34,722 nt of DNA from Candidatus Parcubacteria bacterium. GTDB taxonomy: Bacteria > Patescibacteriota > Minisyncoccia > UBA9983. The translations under genes and the position numbers were made by a program. A model generated the notes under the pieces. It saw only the letters and a list, made by a program, of their open reading frames with translations. It was not told the origin of the DNA and did no database searches. Shown here piece after piece: positions 18,856-28,005 of this stretch; within the stretch, counting starts at the first letter, position 1; each line of letters begins with the position of its first letter. The stretch covers positions 1 to 34,722 of the forward strand of contig QZIU01000010.1 in NCBI GenBank assembly GCA_003599625.1, given 5' to 3'.

Positions 18856-20814
18856 ATGAAGATTCTCGACGTGATCCCCATTGCCAAAGGCATTCCTCAT
18901 CAGAAGCTTTCTTATTTCACTTCCAAAGAGGTCAAGCCCGGAGCCTTGGTCGCCGCGCCGCTGAATAAAAAAGAGATCCCCGCCATAGTAAGCGCCGTTT
19001 TTGACGCGAAAGAATCCAAAATAAGCCTTAAGGACACGAGTTTCTCGATCAAGCCGATAAAGTCGGTTTTATCATCCAATTTTCTGACGCCGGAATTTAT
19101 AGAAGCCTGCAAAGAAATCGCTCATTATTATATGTCCACCCAGGGAGCGATCATCAAGGACTTTGTTCCTCAGGCCGTTCTTGAAACCAAGATCGAATTA
19201 AAAACGGGATATCCGGACAAAGAATCAGCTTCCCGCTCGAGACGTTCCGAGATCCTCCTTATACAAGCTCCGAAAGAAGAAAGGCTCCAGCGATACAGAA
19301 GCATTGTCAGAGAAGAATTCGCCAAAAATAATTCCGTCTTCTTCTGCCTGCCGACCCTTTCAGATATGGCCGTCTGCGCCGAAGAGCTTCAGCGCGGCAT
19401 TGAGAAATATGTCTTCATGCTCAACGGCAAAATGCCGAAAAAGAAGATGATCGAAACATGGATAAGAGCCTCCGAAGAGAAGCACCCTGTCTTGATCGTA
19501 GCCACGCCTTCGTTCCTATCCATTCCAAGAAAAGACATCAACGCCATAATAATGGACGGAGAAAATTCTCCGGCATACAAAAATCAAAAGCAGCCTTACG
19601 CCGATGCCAGGAAAGCCGCGGAGATAATTTGCAAGAAATTAAAAGCAAGGCTCGTTTTGGGCGACGAACTACTTAGAAGCGAAACCGCGCGCAAACAAGA
19701 AACAGGTGAAGCGATGTCTTCTCCCGCTATCCTAAGAGTCGCGTCAACCGCGGAACAACTATTGATAGACGCTAAAGATAATTTTGAAAACATTAAAAAA
19801 ACCGGGGCCAAAAAACTTATTTCCGCCCCCGCGCTGGTCGAATTGGCGGACCGAGCTTTGCGAGTAAACGGCGGCGAGAAAATCGTTATTTTTGCCAATC
19901 GCCGAGGCCATACCCCTACGACCATCTGCCAGGACTGCAACCGGACCATACTTTGCCCCCGATGCGCCGTCCCGCTCGTCTTGCGCAAGGAACTTTCAAA
20001 GGGAGCCGCGCAAGTATGCCATAAATGTTTGAATCAAGTTCCGGCCCCCGATCAATGCCCTTATTGTAAAAGCTGGCGGCTGGAAGGGTACGGGATAGGA
20101 ACGCAAATGGTGGCGGAAGAAATGACCGGCTTTTTCCCGGAGACAAAAATTTACGAGCTGGATTCAGACACTGCTCCAACCGATAAAACCGGGAAGAGAA
20201 TTGCGGAATCATTTTATGCTTCCGGCGGCATTCTTGTCGGCACCGAAGCGATCTTTTCCTATTTGAAGAAACCGGTTGATCGCGTGATCGCCATCTCGGT
20301 AGACGGACTTTTTTCCGTGCCGGAATTCAGGATAAATGAGCGGGTTTTCCGGCTGTTAATGAAGCTCAAAGGTCTGGCCAGGAAAACTTTTGCCATACAG
20401 ACAAGATTCCCGGAATTAGCCATCTTCGATGATGTTCTGCGGGGGAATGTCTCCGGCTTCTGCAAAAAAGAGATCGAAGCGAGAAAAATTTTCCAATATC
20501 CCCCGTTCAAGTTTTTGATAAAACTAACAAAAGAAGGCAAGAACGAAAACCAGCTGATCAAAGAAGTCGAGAACATCCAAAACACCGTGAAAGATTGGCA
20601 GCCTGTCTCATACCCCGCCTTCATCCCGAAGGTCAGAGATTTATACCGGAGGCATATTCTTATAAAACTCGACCCCGGTTCTTGGCCGCCCAAACACCCC
20701 GCCCAAACCCAGACAGAAAACGCCGCGACATCGAACCCGGAAAAATTATATCAACTTCTCTCCTCCTTGCCCCACGGCTGGAAAGTGGATATCGAACCGG
20801 ATAATTTGCTGTAG
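18856..20814 (+). CDS. priA: PriA-like primosomal protein N', helicase motifs degenerate
   Basis: PriA-like N-terminal domain; zinc cysteines CQDCNRTILCPRC…CHKC…CPYC; FANRRGHTPTTICQDC; no Walker A and no DEEH. Confidence 0.85.
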   Translation: MKILDVIPIAKGIPHQKLSYFTSKEVKPGALVAAPLNKKEIPAIVSAVFDAKESKISLKDTSFSIKPIKSVLSSNFLTPEFIEACKEIAHYYMSTQGAIIKDFVPQAVLETKIELKTGYPDKESASRSRRSEILLIQAPKEERLQRYRSIVREEFAKNNSVFFCLPTLSDMAVCAEELQRGIEKYVFMLNGKMPKKKMIETWIRASEEKHPVLIVATPSFLSIPRKDINAIIMDGENSPAYKNQKQPYADARKAAEIICKKLKARLVLGDELLRSETARKQETGEAMSSPAILRVASTAEQLLIDAKDNFENIKKTGAKKLISAPALVELADRALRVNGGEKIVIFANRRGHTPTTICQDCNRTILCPRCAVPLVLRKELSKGAAQVCHKCLNQVPAPDQCPYCKSWRLEGYGIGTQMVAEEMTGFFPETKIYELDSDTAPTDKTGKRIAESFYASGGILVGTEAIFSYLKKPVDRVIAISVDGLFSVPEFRINERVFRLLMKLKGLARKTFAIQTRFPELAIFDDVLRGNVSGFCKKEIEARKIFQYPPFKFLIKLTKEGKNENQLIKEVENIQNTVKDWQPVSYPAFIPKVRDLYRRHILIKLDPGSWPPKHPAQTQTENAATSNPEKLYQLLSSLPHGWKVDIEPDNLL

Positions 20815-20885
20815 CCTGTGGAAAACTTGGCAGTCCCGCCAGGTTAGGTTTCGAACCTGGCGCGGTCGGACAAGTTTTCCACAGG
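20815..20885. repeat. Nested hairpin element A
   Basis: Outer arms cctgtggaaaacttg/caagttttccacagg; inner ccgccaggtt…aacctggcgcgg. Confidence 0.85.
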
Positions 20886-20893
20886 ATGGTTGA

Positions 20894-20961
20894 GTTGTGA
20901 AAAATTTTGCTCTCCTGCCAGGTTGAAGACAACCAGGCAGGAGAGCAAAATTTTTCACAAC
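20894..20961. repeat. Nested hairpin element B, perfect 26-bp stem
   Basis: gttgtgaaaaattttgctctcctgcc…ggcaggagagcaaaatttttcacaac; inner ggtt-gaagac-aacc. Confidence 0.9.
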
Positions 20962-20993
20962 CTTACCAAACCGCAGGCTTCGCAAATAAAAAA

Positions 20994-21022
20994 GACCCGT
21001 CCGGATTTCTCCAAGACGGGTC
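20994..21022 (-). terminator. Terminator downstream of the NUDIX gene
   Basis: gacccgtc/gacgggtc stem followed on the minus strand by ttttttattt. Confidence 0.75.
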
Positions 21023-21036
21023 GAAGTGAGGATTGA

Positions 21037-21489
21037 TCAGATGACGAATGCATCGATCAACTCCTCAATGCTCTTGCGCTTGCCGATGTATGAACTCAAA
21101 GCATCGGCATGATTCTTCAAAATTTTCCCCTCTTCGATCATTTTTTCGACATCCGGAAGAGAAAAAATTTTTACGGCTTTGATTTCTTCCCCGGCCTTCA
21201 ACTCGCCGGAGTAATAACGGACGGCGTAGACAAGAAAGTCGTGCTTGCCCATGTTCCGCCTAAAAACTTCTTTTGCCGAGTCTTCCATCACAATCCCAAT
21301 TTCTTCGCCAATCTCCCTCATGAGAGTATAGGCGGGGCTGATTTCACTCTCATCCCTGCTTCCTCCAGGCAACTTCCATTTTTCCCACTGTCTGGAATGA
21401 AAGCCTTCCTTCTTGTCAATGACAAGGGGAATCCCCCCAAAGACACCTTCAATTATTCCAAAAACCGCGTAATCTTTTTTCGGCATCAT
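21037..21489 (-). CDS. NUDIX hydrolase
   Basis: LPGGSRDESEISPAYTLMREIGEEIGI (Nudix-like box with one extra residue). Confidence 0.85.
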   Translation of the reverse strand: MMPKKDYAVFGIIEGVFGGIPLVIDKKEGFHSRQWEKWKLPGGSRDESEISPAYTLMREIGEEIGIVMEDSAKEVFRRNMGKHDFLVYAVRYYSGELKAGEEIKAVKIFSLPDVEKMIEEGKILKNHADALSSYIGKRKSIEELIDAFVI

Positions 21490-21616
21490 TCGATGCCTCC
21501 TTTCTCAAAAAAAGTTTAAAAGATAAAAATCAAATAAAAAGTTCTTGAATCTAGTTCAGAATCTATCATAAATAATATACTTTGTCAATATAAAACAAAT
21601 ATTTTAAAGTGCTAGG

Positions 21617-22189
21617 ATGGAATTAATGAGCGATATAGTGCAAACCGGAAACAACGTCTTAAGGGAAATAGCCAAAGAAATTCCCGTTAAAGACATAAAA
21701 TCGGCAAAAACAAAAGAACTGATAGGGAAAATGCTCGAGAGCCTCGCCCAAACCAAAGACGGGGTCGCTTTGGCCGCGCCGCAGATCGGAGTTCCTTTAA
21801 GTGTTTTTATAGTTTTAAAAGAATACATCGATTATAAGCCGGGAAAAGAAACGCCGGACGAAAGCGACTCTCGATCGGGGCAGATAAACGCGAAGAAAGG
21901 AGAAAAACCTGCCAAAGGAAAACCGGAAATCGCCGTCTTCATCAATCCCAAAATTTTGAAAATTTCCAAGAAGAAGCAGCGAGTAAAGGAAGGCTGCCTA
22001 AGCGTGAGCGGCATTTTCGGCCTCACGGAACGAGCCGACAAAGTAACACTCGAAGCCTACGATGAAAATGGAGAAAAATTCACCCGCGGCGCCTCCGGCC
22101 TCCTCGCCCAAATCTTCCAGCACGAAATGGATCATCTCAACGGCATCCTTTTTACCGACTCCGCCACCAACTTGGAGAAGATAAAATAG
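21617..22189 (+). CDS. def: Peptide deformylase
   Basis: GVALAAPQIGVP, EGCLSVSG, HEMDHLNG; insertion ETPDESDSRSGQINAKKGEKPAKGKPE before INPKI. Confidence 0.94.
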   Translation: MELMSDIVQTGNNVLREIAKEIPVKDIKSAKTKELIGKMLESLAQTKDGVALAAPQIGVPLSVFIVLKEYIDYKPGKETPDESDSRSGQINAKKGEKPAKGKPEIAVFINPKILKISKKKQRVKEGCLSVSGIFGLTERADKVTLEAYDENGEKFTRGASGLLAQIFQHEMDHLNGILFTDSATNLEKIK

Positions 22190-22246
22190 CTTAGAAAAAA
22201 TAGCCGCCAAACCTCAAAAATCATTAAATTATAAATCCTAAGTAAT

Positions 22247-22290
22247 AAATCTGACCAGATAATTGCTATCGCAATCCAATGGTCAGATTT
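22247..22290. repeat. Diverged third copy of the 45-bp structured repeat
   Basis: aaatctgaccagataattgctatcgcaatccaatggtcagattt; 36/44 ungapped identity to copies 1 and 2, with a perfect 11-bp outer stem. Confidence 0.85.
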
Positions 22291-22299
22291 TTCAAAAAT

Positions 22300-22345
22300 A
22301 AAATGTTACCGAAAATATGCTCCAGCTTAAAAACGGTAACATTTT
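22300..22345. repeat. Hairpin, perfect 12-bp stem aaaatgttaccg/cggtaacatttt
   Basis: Stem resembles the outer stem of the 45-bp repeat (…gtaacattt); could act as a terminator. Confidence 0.7.
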
Positions 22346-22362
22346 TATTTTTGGCAAAACAA

Positions 22363-22394
22363 AACCCCTGAATAAATTTAATTATTCAGGGGTT
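22363..22394 (-). terminator. Terminator downstream of ORF 22412-22624
   Basis: aacccctgaataa/ttattcaggggtt followed on the minus strand by ttgtttt. Confidence 0.75.
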
Positions 22395-22411
22395 AATTGG
22401 GAATGAGTAAA

Positions 22412-22624
22412 TTACTTAAACTCGATTCCCATTTTTTCAAAATCTTTTAATATCCTCTTTCCTCCTTTCTTGGCAAGGATCCTGTCCTTGGACTGGGACA
22501 ACTCTTCAAGATTCGAAATCTTGAATTCCTCAATGAAATTGGCAGACCTCACGGTCGCCTCTCCCATTATGCCCTTGAAAATCACCGTACTCCCAAAAAT
22601 CAAATTCTCCAGTTCTTTCTTCAT
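22412..22624 (-). CDS. Hypothetical protein, 70 aa
   Basis: RBS gaaggagga before MKKELENLIFG; terminator downstream. Confidence 0.6.
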   Translation of the reverse strand: MKKELENLIFGSTVIFKGIMGEATVRSANFIEEFKISNLEELSQSKDRILAKKGGKRILKDFEKMGIEFK

Positions 22625-22744
22625 TTTCCGCTCCTCCTTCAAAAATTTACTTTTAAAGTTACAATACGAATATACCGATATTGGCATAATTTTTAGCTCA
22701 TGTCAATAGAATTTAGAGAAATGAGGTGCTAGAATAATTCCGTT

Positions 22745-23719
22745 ATGGAAAAGAAAAATCTTAATTTCGCCTTCTTCGGCACTTCGGAGTTTGCAGTCAA
22801 AATATTGGATAAGTTGGTCAATAACGGCTATATACCCAGTCTTGTTGTTACCGCGCCAGACAAACCAAAAGGCAGAAAACTTATCCTCACTCCCCCGCCG
22901 GTGAAGGAGAGAATTATGTCCGCCGGGGCGGATGAATCAGGAATCAAGAATAAGATAAAGATAATTCAACCCGAAAGATTATCTCCGGACTTAGTTATAA
23001 GTTACAAGTTACAAGTTACAAGTTACGACCTTTTCGTCGTTGTCGCTTACGGCAAAATTATCCCAAAAAGCATACTTGAAATTCCAAAGCATGGGACCCT
23101 CAATGTCCACCCTTCCTTATTGCCTAAATTCCGGGGTCCTTCGCCTATCCAATCTTTCATATTAAGCGGGGAACAAAAAACGGGGGTAACGATTATGCTG
23201 ATGGATGAGCAAGTAGATCATGGACCAATTCTTGCTTCGCAAGAATTGGAAGCACGAAGCACGAAGCACGAAATCCTAGACAAATCCGAAATTAAAAATC
23301 AGAAAAAAACCAAACTAAATTCAACACAACTCGAAGAAAAATTAGCCGAGCTTGGCGGAGAGATGCTGGTTGAAATGATTCCCAAATGGATTAGCGGAGA
23401 AATAAAGCCCCAAGAGCAGGATCATTCCCAAGCCACTTTCACCAAAAAGATTACTAAAGAAGATGGCTTGGTAGATTTGGAAAATGACCCGCCCGAAATT
23501 ATTTATAGAAAATTCTTGGCCTTCCAGCCCTGGCCGGGAATTTATTATTTTACGGAAAAGAAAGGAAAGCCGATTCCGTCAGAGGCTTCAGCGAACCAAG
23601 GAATCCGCGTCATAATCACAGAATTAGATCTTGAAGACAACCATCTCATTATCAAAAAAGTAAAACCGGAAGGAAGAAACGAGATGAGTTATGAGGAACT
23701 TACCAAAGCTCTTAGCTAA
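22745..23719 (+). CDS. fmt: Methionyl-tRNA formyltransferase with internal insertions
   Basis: FFGTSEFAVKILDKL…HGTLNVHPSLLPKFRGPSPIQ…GVTIMLMDEQVDHGPIL. Confidence 0.94.
   Translation: MEKKNLNFAFFGTSEFAVKILDKLVNNGYIPSLVVTAPDKPKGRKLILTPPPVKERIMSAGADESGIKNKIKIIQPERLSPDLVISYKLQVTSYDLFVVVAYGKIIPKSILEIPKHGTLNVHPSLLPKFRGPSPIQSFILSGEQKTGVTIMLMDEQVDHGPILASQELEARSTKHEILDKSEIKNQKKTKLNSTQLEEKLAELGGEMLVEMIPKWISGEIKPQEQDHSQATFTKKITKEDGLVDLENDPPEIIYRKFLAFQPWPGIYYFTEKKGKPIPSEASANQGIRVIITELDLEDNHLIIKKVKPEGRNEMSYEELTKALS
22993..23027. repeat. 7-bp tandem array agttaca x5 inside fmt
   Basis: agttata agttaca agttaca agttaca agttacg. Confidence 0.95.
23225..23276. repeat. Hairpin plus 7-bp array gaagcac x3 inside fmt
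   Basis: Perfect 11-bp hairpin ccaattcttgc-ttc-gcaagaattgg (23225-23249), then gaagcac x3 and a partial unit. Confidence 0.9.
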
Positions 23720-24330
23720 CTCACCAACGGCACGAAAGCGAAGCCGGGATGGATTTGTTCCTCGAAATCTGTCTCGGTTTTTTTGATGAATAAATGGATC
23801 GCGTCTTTAATGGGAGCGACGATGCGTCCGTCGGTTTTGAGCTGTTCTTTCCAGGCCATAGGCAGTTCCGAACCCGCGGCGGCAGAGATTATTCTGTCGA
23901 AAGGGGCTTTCTCCGGAAAACCTTTGATAGCATTGAAGGAATGAAATTCCGCTATTCCTTTCTTTATAAAATCATATTTAGCAACATTCTTACGGCCAAA
24001 GGCCATGAGTTCGGGAATAAGTTCTATGGCAAAGACCGCGCCAGAATCCCCAACCACGCTGCAAAGCAAAGCTGTTTGCCAACCGGAACCAGAACCGACA
24101 TCCAGGATTTTGTTTCCCTTTTCAGGTTGCAAAAGTTCCAACATAAAAGCCACGGTAAATGGCTGGGAAATGGTTTGCCCAAAGCCTATGGGCAGAGGCG
24201 CGTTTAAGTAGGCTTTATTCTTGATCTCCTCGGGAACGAAGTCCTTGCGATCTATTTTCTCAAAAGCCTCGATGATGGAGGGGGTTTTAAGAATCCCCTC
24301 GCCGATCAATTCTTGAGTGAGGAGCTTCAT
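23716..24330 (-). CDS. pcm: Protein-L-isoaspartate O-methyltransferase
   Basis: RKDFVPEEIKNKAYLNAPLPIGFGQTISQPFTVAFMLELL; ILDVGSGSGWQTALL. Confidence 0.92.
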   Translation of the reverse strand: MKLLTQELIGEGILKTPSIIEAFEKIDRKDFVPEEIKNKAYLNAPLPIGFGQTISQPFTVAFMLELLQPEKGNKILDVGSGSGWQTALLCSVVGDSGAVFAIELIPELMAFGRKNVAKYDFIKKGIAEFHSFNAIKGFPEKAPFDRIISAAAGSELPMAWKEQLKTDGRIVAPIKDAIHLFIKKTETDFEEQIHPGFAFVPLVS

Positions 24331-24361
24331 GGTGTTTGCCTGACTTCATCTTTCCCCCGCT

Positions 24362-25012
24362 CTAATCCAAAATTTCGATAGATTCTATGGTGATGTTTTC
24401 GATGGGATGATCTCCGCGGGATTTATCCGTGGCAGTATTTTCTATAGCGTCCACCGTTTCCATTCCCGATACCACCCTGCCGAAAGCGGTGTGTCTGCCG
24501 TCCAGCCATGGGGCGCTGATGGCAGTAACGATAAAAAACTGGCTGCCATTGGTGTTCGGCCCGGCATTGGCCATAGCCAAAATGCCGCGAACAAGTTTAT
24601 TTGGATTTATCTCGTCTTTAAAAGAATAACCCGGCCCGCCCATACCGTCGTTTGACCAATCATCATCCTTACTGTTAGGATCGCCACTCTGGATCATGAA
24701 ATCTTTTATCACGCGATGAAACCTGACCCCGTCATAGAATCCCTCTTTGGATAACTTCAAGAAATTATTCACCGTTTCTGGCGCGTCCTTCAAAAACAAT
24801 TCTAATTTGATCTCTCCTTTGTTTGTTTTCATCGCCACTATCGGATTGTTTGTGTACCCTGTTTGTTTTACCATGGAATCGTTTGATATTTTTTTCTCCG
24901 CTTTCATTGCGGCCTTATAACCGAATACAGCTCCCGCCACGCCCAGAACTATAACTACGAAAATCAACCAGTGGGCCCGACCTTGATTAAGTATCGTTTT
25001 GCGCATTGCCAT
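24362..25012 (-). CDS. Cyclophilin-type peptidyl-prolyl isomerase, membrane-anchored
   Basis: N-terminal [17 protein letters not shown]…[19 protein letters not shown]. Confidence 0.94.
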   Translation of the reverse strand: MAMRKTILNQGRAHWLIFVVIVLGVAGAVFGYKAAMKAEKKISNDSMVKQTGYTNNPIVAMKTNKGEIKLELFLKDAPETVNNFLKLSKEGFYDGVRFHRVIKDFMIQSGDPNSKDDDWSNDGMGGPGYSFKDEINPNKLVRGILAMANAGPNTNGSQFFIVTAISAPWLDGRHTAFGRVVSGMETVDAIENTATDKSRGDHPIENITIESIEILD

Positions 25013-25023
25013 TTTTATTAATT

Positions 25024-25392
25024 TTATTTTAAAAACGGGATAAATTTTTTGAACAGCCGCGCTCCCCTCCTGGCCAAAGAAATTTTCTTATCTTTGATTT
25101 TTTCCAGTTCGATCTTCATCTCATCATGAGCGTCGTCTATCGCCTCGTTCAAGCTCTCATGAGTCGCCTCGGCGCGCGCTCCTCGGTTGTAATGCGGAAT
25201 TCGTATCTGAATCTCCGCCCGATATATATCGCCTTTTTGGTGATGGTTCGTCGTCTTCTCCAGCTCTACCCAAGCTTGCACGCTCTCGTCCATTCCTAAA
25301 ATGAACTTCTCCAGGCTGTTAACTTTTCTCTCCGCGTAATCCCGGGTCTGCGGGGTAATTTGGATATTAGTGGTCTTTAAGTTTATTTGCAT
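25024..25392 (-). CDS. hpf: Ribosome hibernation/sigma-54 modulation protein (HPF/RaiA-like)
   Basis: [30 protein letters not shown]…[27 protein letters not shown]. Confidence 0.85.
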   Translation of the reverse strand: MQINLKTTNIQITPQTRDYAERKVNSLEKFILGMDESVQAWVELEKTTNHHQKGDIYRAEIQIRIPHYNRGARAEATHESLNEAIDDAHDEMKIELEKIKDKKISLARRGARLFKKFIPFLK

Positions 25393-25435
25393 GATTCCAT
25401 TATATACAACTTGCCGATAAAGGCAAAAAAGCAAG

Positions 25436-26347
25436 CTACACCGAACAGCCGCCTCCGCCGCTGCGCCTGTCGGTCCCGCCGGTATTCTTCATTCTTTCAA
25501 CCAGTTGCGCATACCCGGAACCGCTGGAATAATTCAACCCAAGAACTTCTCTCGCGTTGACATTCTTCCAATCAATTCCTTTTGACTTCATGTGTTTCGC
25601 GATGGTCAGGTAGGTATCGGGAAACCAAAAAGAATTTACCGCCAGAGCGGCTTTGTACATTTCTTCTTCCGAAACGCCCTGCGAGGCCATCAATTCCAGC
25701 AAGCCAAGCATCGCCATACCATGATTGCAATCCGGAAAGTAAGTGGAATTATTGCAGCAAGGCCGATAGATATTTTTGGCCGCTCTTTCCACCATCGCCT
25801 GCTGTTCTTCGGTAAGAACAATGAAGCGATGTCGCGAATAATGATCCATGGAATCGCTGGCGCTCAGTGTCCAACCGCCGGTCGAAGCGAATCCGCCAGC
25901 TCCGCCATATTTCGAGTCCGTCATCGGGCCGTTTTCCAAAATGATATTTTTATTTCCCAACCCGAGCGCCCAGAGAAGGTTGAGCAGCAAGCCGGAATTT
26001 TCCGAATTGATAACCAAATTGCCGTTATCGCTACCTTCGATGAGCCGTCTTTCCACCTCGCTCAGACCACCGCGGGAAGAATAAATTTCTTCAAACTTAG
26101 CTTTATCGATCACGCCAACACTTGTCACTCTAAGGCCTAGATCTCCCCAAACAGCGGGCAAAACAACACCATTCTCCGGAAGAATTTCTTCCGCGTCAAT
26201 ATCGTCGACTTTTTGATTTTTTGAAGAAAGTATCGTCTTATCAACCCGCCGATCATCCGGTTTCTTGTAAGCCGCGTATCCTATGGAACCGGCAATGATA
26301 AAAGATGCCATAAGAATGGTTGCCTGAAAACTTAAACTTTGTTTCAT
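25436..26347 (-). CDS. Exported/anchored hypothetical protein with CCNNSTYFPDCNHGMAMLG motif and C-terminal GGGGCSV
   Basis: N-terminal hydrophobic segment; start set at MKQSLSF because the upstream Met lies inside a hairpin. Confidence 0.75.
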   Translation of the reverse strand: MKQSLSFQATILMASFIIAGSIGYAAYKKPDDRRVDKTILSSKNQKVDDIDAEEILPENGVVLPAVWGDLGLRVTSVGVIDKAKFEEIYSSRGGLSEVERRLIEGSDNGNLVINSENSGLLLNLLWALGLGNKNIILENGPMTDSKYGGAGGFASTGGWTLSASDSMDHYSRHRFIVLTEEQQAMVERAAKNIYRPCCNNSTYFPDCNHGMAMLGLLELMASQGVSEEEMYKAALAVNSFWFPDTYLTIAKHMKSKGIDWKNVNAREVLGLNYSSGSGYAQLVERMKNTGGTDRRSGGGGCSV

Positions 26348-26356
26348 AAAAGTTAT

Positions 26357-26394
26357 AAGAGGCTCTTCCGTCAAACTTCCCGGAAGAGCCTCTT
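26357..26394 (-). terminator. Perfect 14-bp hairpin between two minus-strand genes
   Basis: aagaggctcttccg/cggaagagcctctt; T-tract weak. Confidence 0.55.
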
Positions 26395-26400
26395 TGAAAA

Positions 26401-27960
26401 CTACCTGATCACATTAATGTCCATTAAAAGCATCATCGGCTGATCCGAAGAATCGGTCTCGATGTAGACCGCTTTTTTGGCGGGACCCGTTCCTTGCGGG
26501 CCATGCGCGGCAGGATCCACTTCGACTTCTATTGTTACTCTTTCGCCGGGGTTGACTGTTTGATTCGTCCAATTCATACCGCCATGTCCGGGCATGCCGT
26601 AAGGGCCTTTTTTGGAACCGCCAATCGTCATCATCGCTTCCGTGCACATGCAGGAAGTATAAATCCTGTTTATCTTGACTTGCCCGGAACCCTGGTTTTG
26701 CAGAGTGAATGAATGTTTCACCTTCCCGTTCATCATCGGGACCATCCCAAAGTCATAGATATAATGATCCGCCACAAAATTTCCCGATGACCCTTCAACC
26801 GCTTCCGCAGTATCCGCGTAAAAAACACTTATTCCGTTCGGCATCTTGCCCACTTTTATCTTTTTTATCTCCTTGCCTGTCTTTGTCTCTATCACCGAGA
26901 TATTTTCATCCAGCAGATTGGTCACATACGCGTATCGTCCGTCTTTGGAAACAACAACTCCGTGCGGAGCTTGCCCTCCTTGAATCGTCTGATCAACTGT
27001 CATCGTCTCCAGACTGATACGATAGATCTTATCGCTTATCGGTTGCTCGAAGTAATATCCCTGATCGGCAAGATAGACATATTTAGAATCCGGAGAAGCG
27101 TATATCTGCACGGGGCCTTTGGCCTCTTTCGGCAAATCCACGTAACTTAATTTCTTGGACGCGATCTCATAGACGGCCAAACTTTTAGCGTCATATATGG
27201 AAGCCAAGGCATATTTCCCGTCTTTAGTCACAGCTGTTTGCACGGCGGCTCCCTTCAAAGGAACGTTTGTGAAAGTGAAACTTTCCATATCAAGAACACC
27301 GAGCGCCCCTTTCATCGTCGCGATATAAGCCCGCTTGCCGTCAACGGAAACTCTGAGTCCGTGAGGCTGGGAATCTTGCCCCGTAGCAACCTGCTTTTCT
27401 ATCTCATAAGTCTTGACATTTACCTTAAATAGTACTCCTTTTGTCTGCGAAGCGGCAATGGCAAACGATGAGTCCGGACTTATATCCACATGAGACAAAT
27501 GCATGTCTTCCCCTACCTCTATTCGGCGAATGATCTTGTCGGTAATGGGATCAATCACAATGAGTTCGTCTTTTATTCCCGTCATATGACCGCCACCGTC
27601 GCCATGTCCGGCGTCAGCCTTGGCAACGGGGATGCCGAGAAAAGATGTCTGAGGCATGGCCATTACGTTGGCTGTGACCCAAACGCTCTTATTGTCCGGC
27701 GCGACTTGGATGTTGTGAGGCATATAACCCATCATCATCCCATCCACTTCGTTGTTAAGACTGATATTTTTAATCAGTTCGTTGCTTTCCTTATCTATTA
27801 CTGCGATCTCTCCCGCTTCTTCAACCGCGACATAGATCTTATCGCCGAGAATGGCGCCTTCTTTTTCGTTTTTATCTGTTTTTTTAAAACCGCCCCAGAT
27901 GAGGCCGGCCGTTCCCAAAAAAATCAAAAGAACGGCCAGAATGATAGTTTTTGTTTTCAT
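26401..27960 (-). CDS. YVTN-type beta-propeller protein with C-terminal DUF1573-like domain, exported
   Basis: Repeated blades (PHGVVVSKDGRYAYVTNLLDENISVIETKTG; PDSKYVYLADQG); C-term YDFGMVPMMNGKVKHSFTLQNQGSGQVKINRIYTSCMCTEAMM…PGERVTIEVEVDP. Confidence 0.85.
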   Translation of the reverse strand: MKTKTIILAVLLIFLGTAGLIWGGFKKTDKNEKEGAILGDKIYVAVEEAGEIAVIDKESNELIKNISLNNEVDGMMMGYMPHNIQVAPDNKSVWVTANVMAMPQTSFLGIPVAKADAGHGDGGGHMTGIKDELIVIDPITDKIIRRIEVGEDMHLSHVDISPDSSFAIAASQTKGVLFKVNVKTYEIEKQVATGQDSQPHGLRVSVDGKRAYIATMKGALGVLDMESFTFTNVPLKGAAVQTAVTKDGKYALASIYDAKSLAVYEIASKKLSYVDLPKEAKGPVQIYASPDSKYVYLADQGYYFEQPISDKIYRISLETMTVDQTIQGGQAPHGVVVSKDGRYAYVTNLLDENISVIETKTGKEIKKIKVGKMPNGISVFYADTAEAVEGSSGNFVADHYIYDFGMVPMMNGKVKHSFTLQNQGSGQVKINRIYTSCMCTEAMMTIGGSKKGPYGMPGHGGMNWTNQTVNPGERVTIEVEVDPAAHGPQGTGPAKKAVYIETDSSDQPMMLLMDINVIR

Positions 27961-28005
27961 AGTTTTTAAATTAGAGTAAGTCTCAGAAACATTCGACACA
28001 CTGCG

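Noticed and set aside
20815-20885. tRNA-like reading of aggtttcgaacctgg
   Set aside because: No acceptor or anticodon arms; it is the inner loop of a long palindrome.
22363-22394. Treating every hairpin as a repeat element
   Set aside because: This one, and those at 2711, 17590, 20994 and 30263, fit ordinary gene-end terminators and were annotated as such.
23716-23719. Overlapping fmt and pcm stop codons
   Set aside because: Convergent 4-bp overlap is ordinary in a compact genome.
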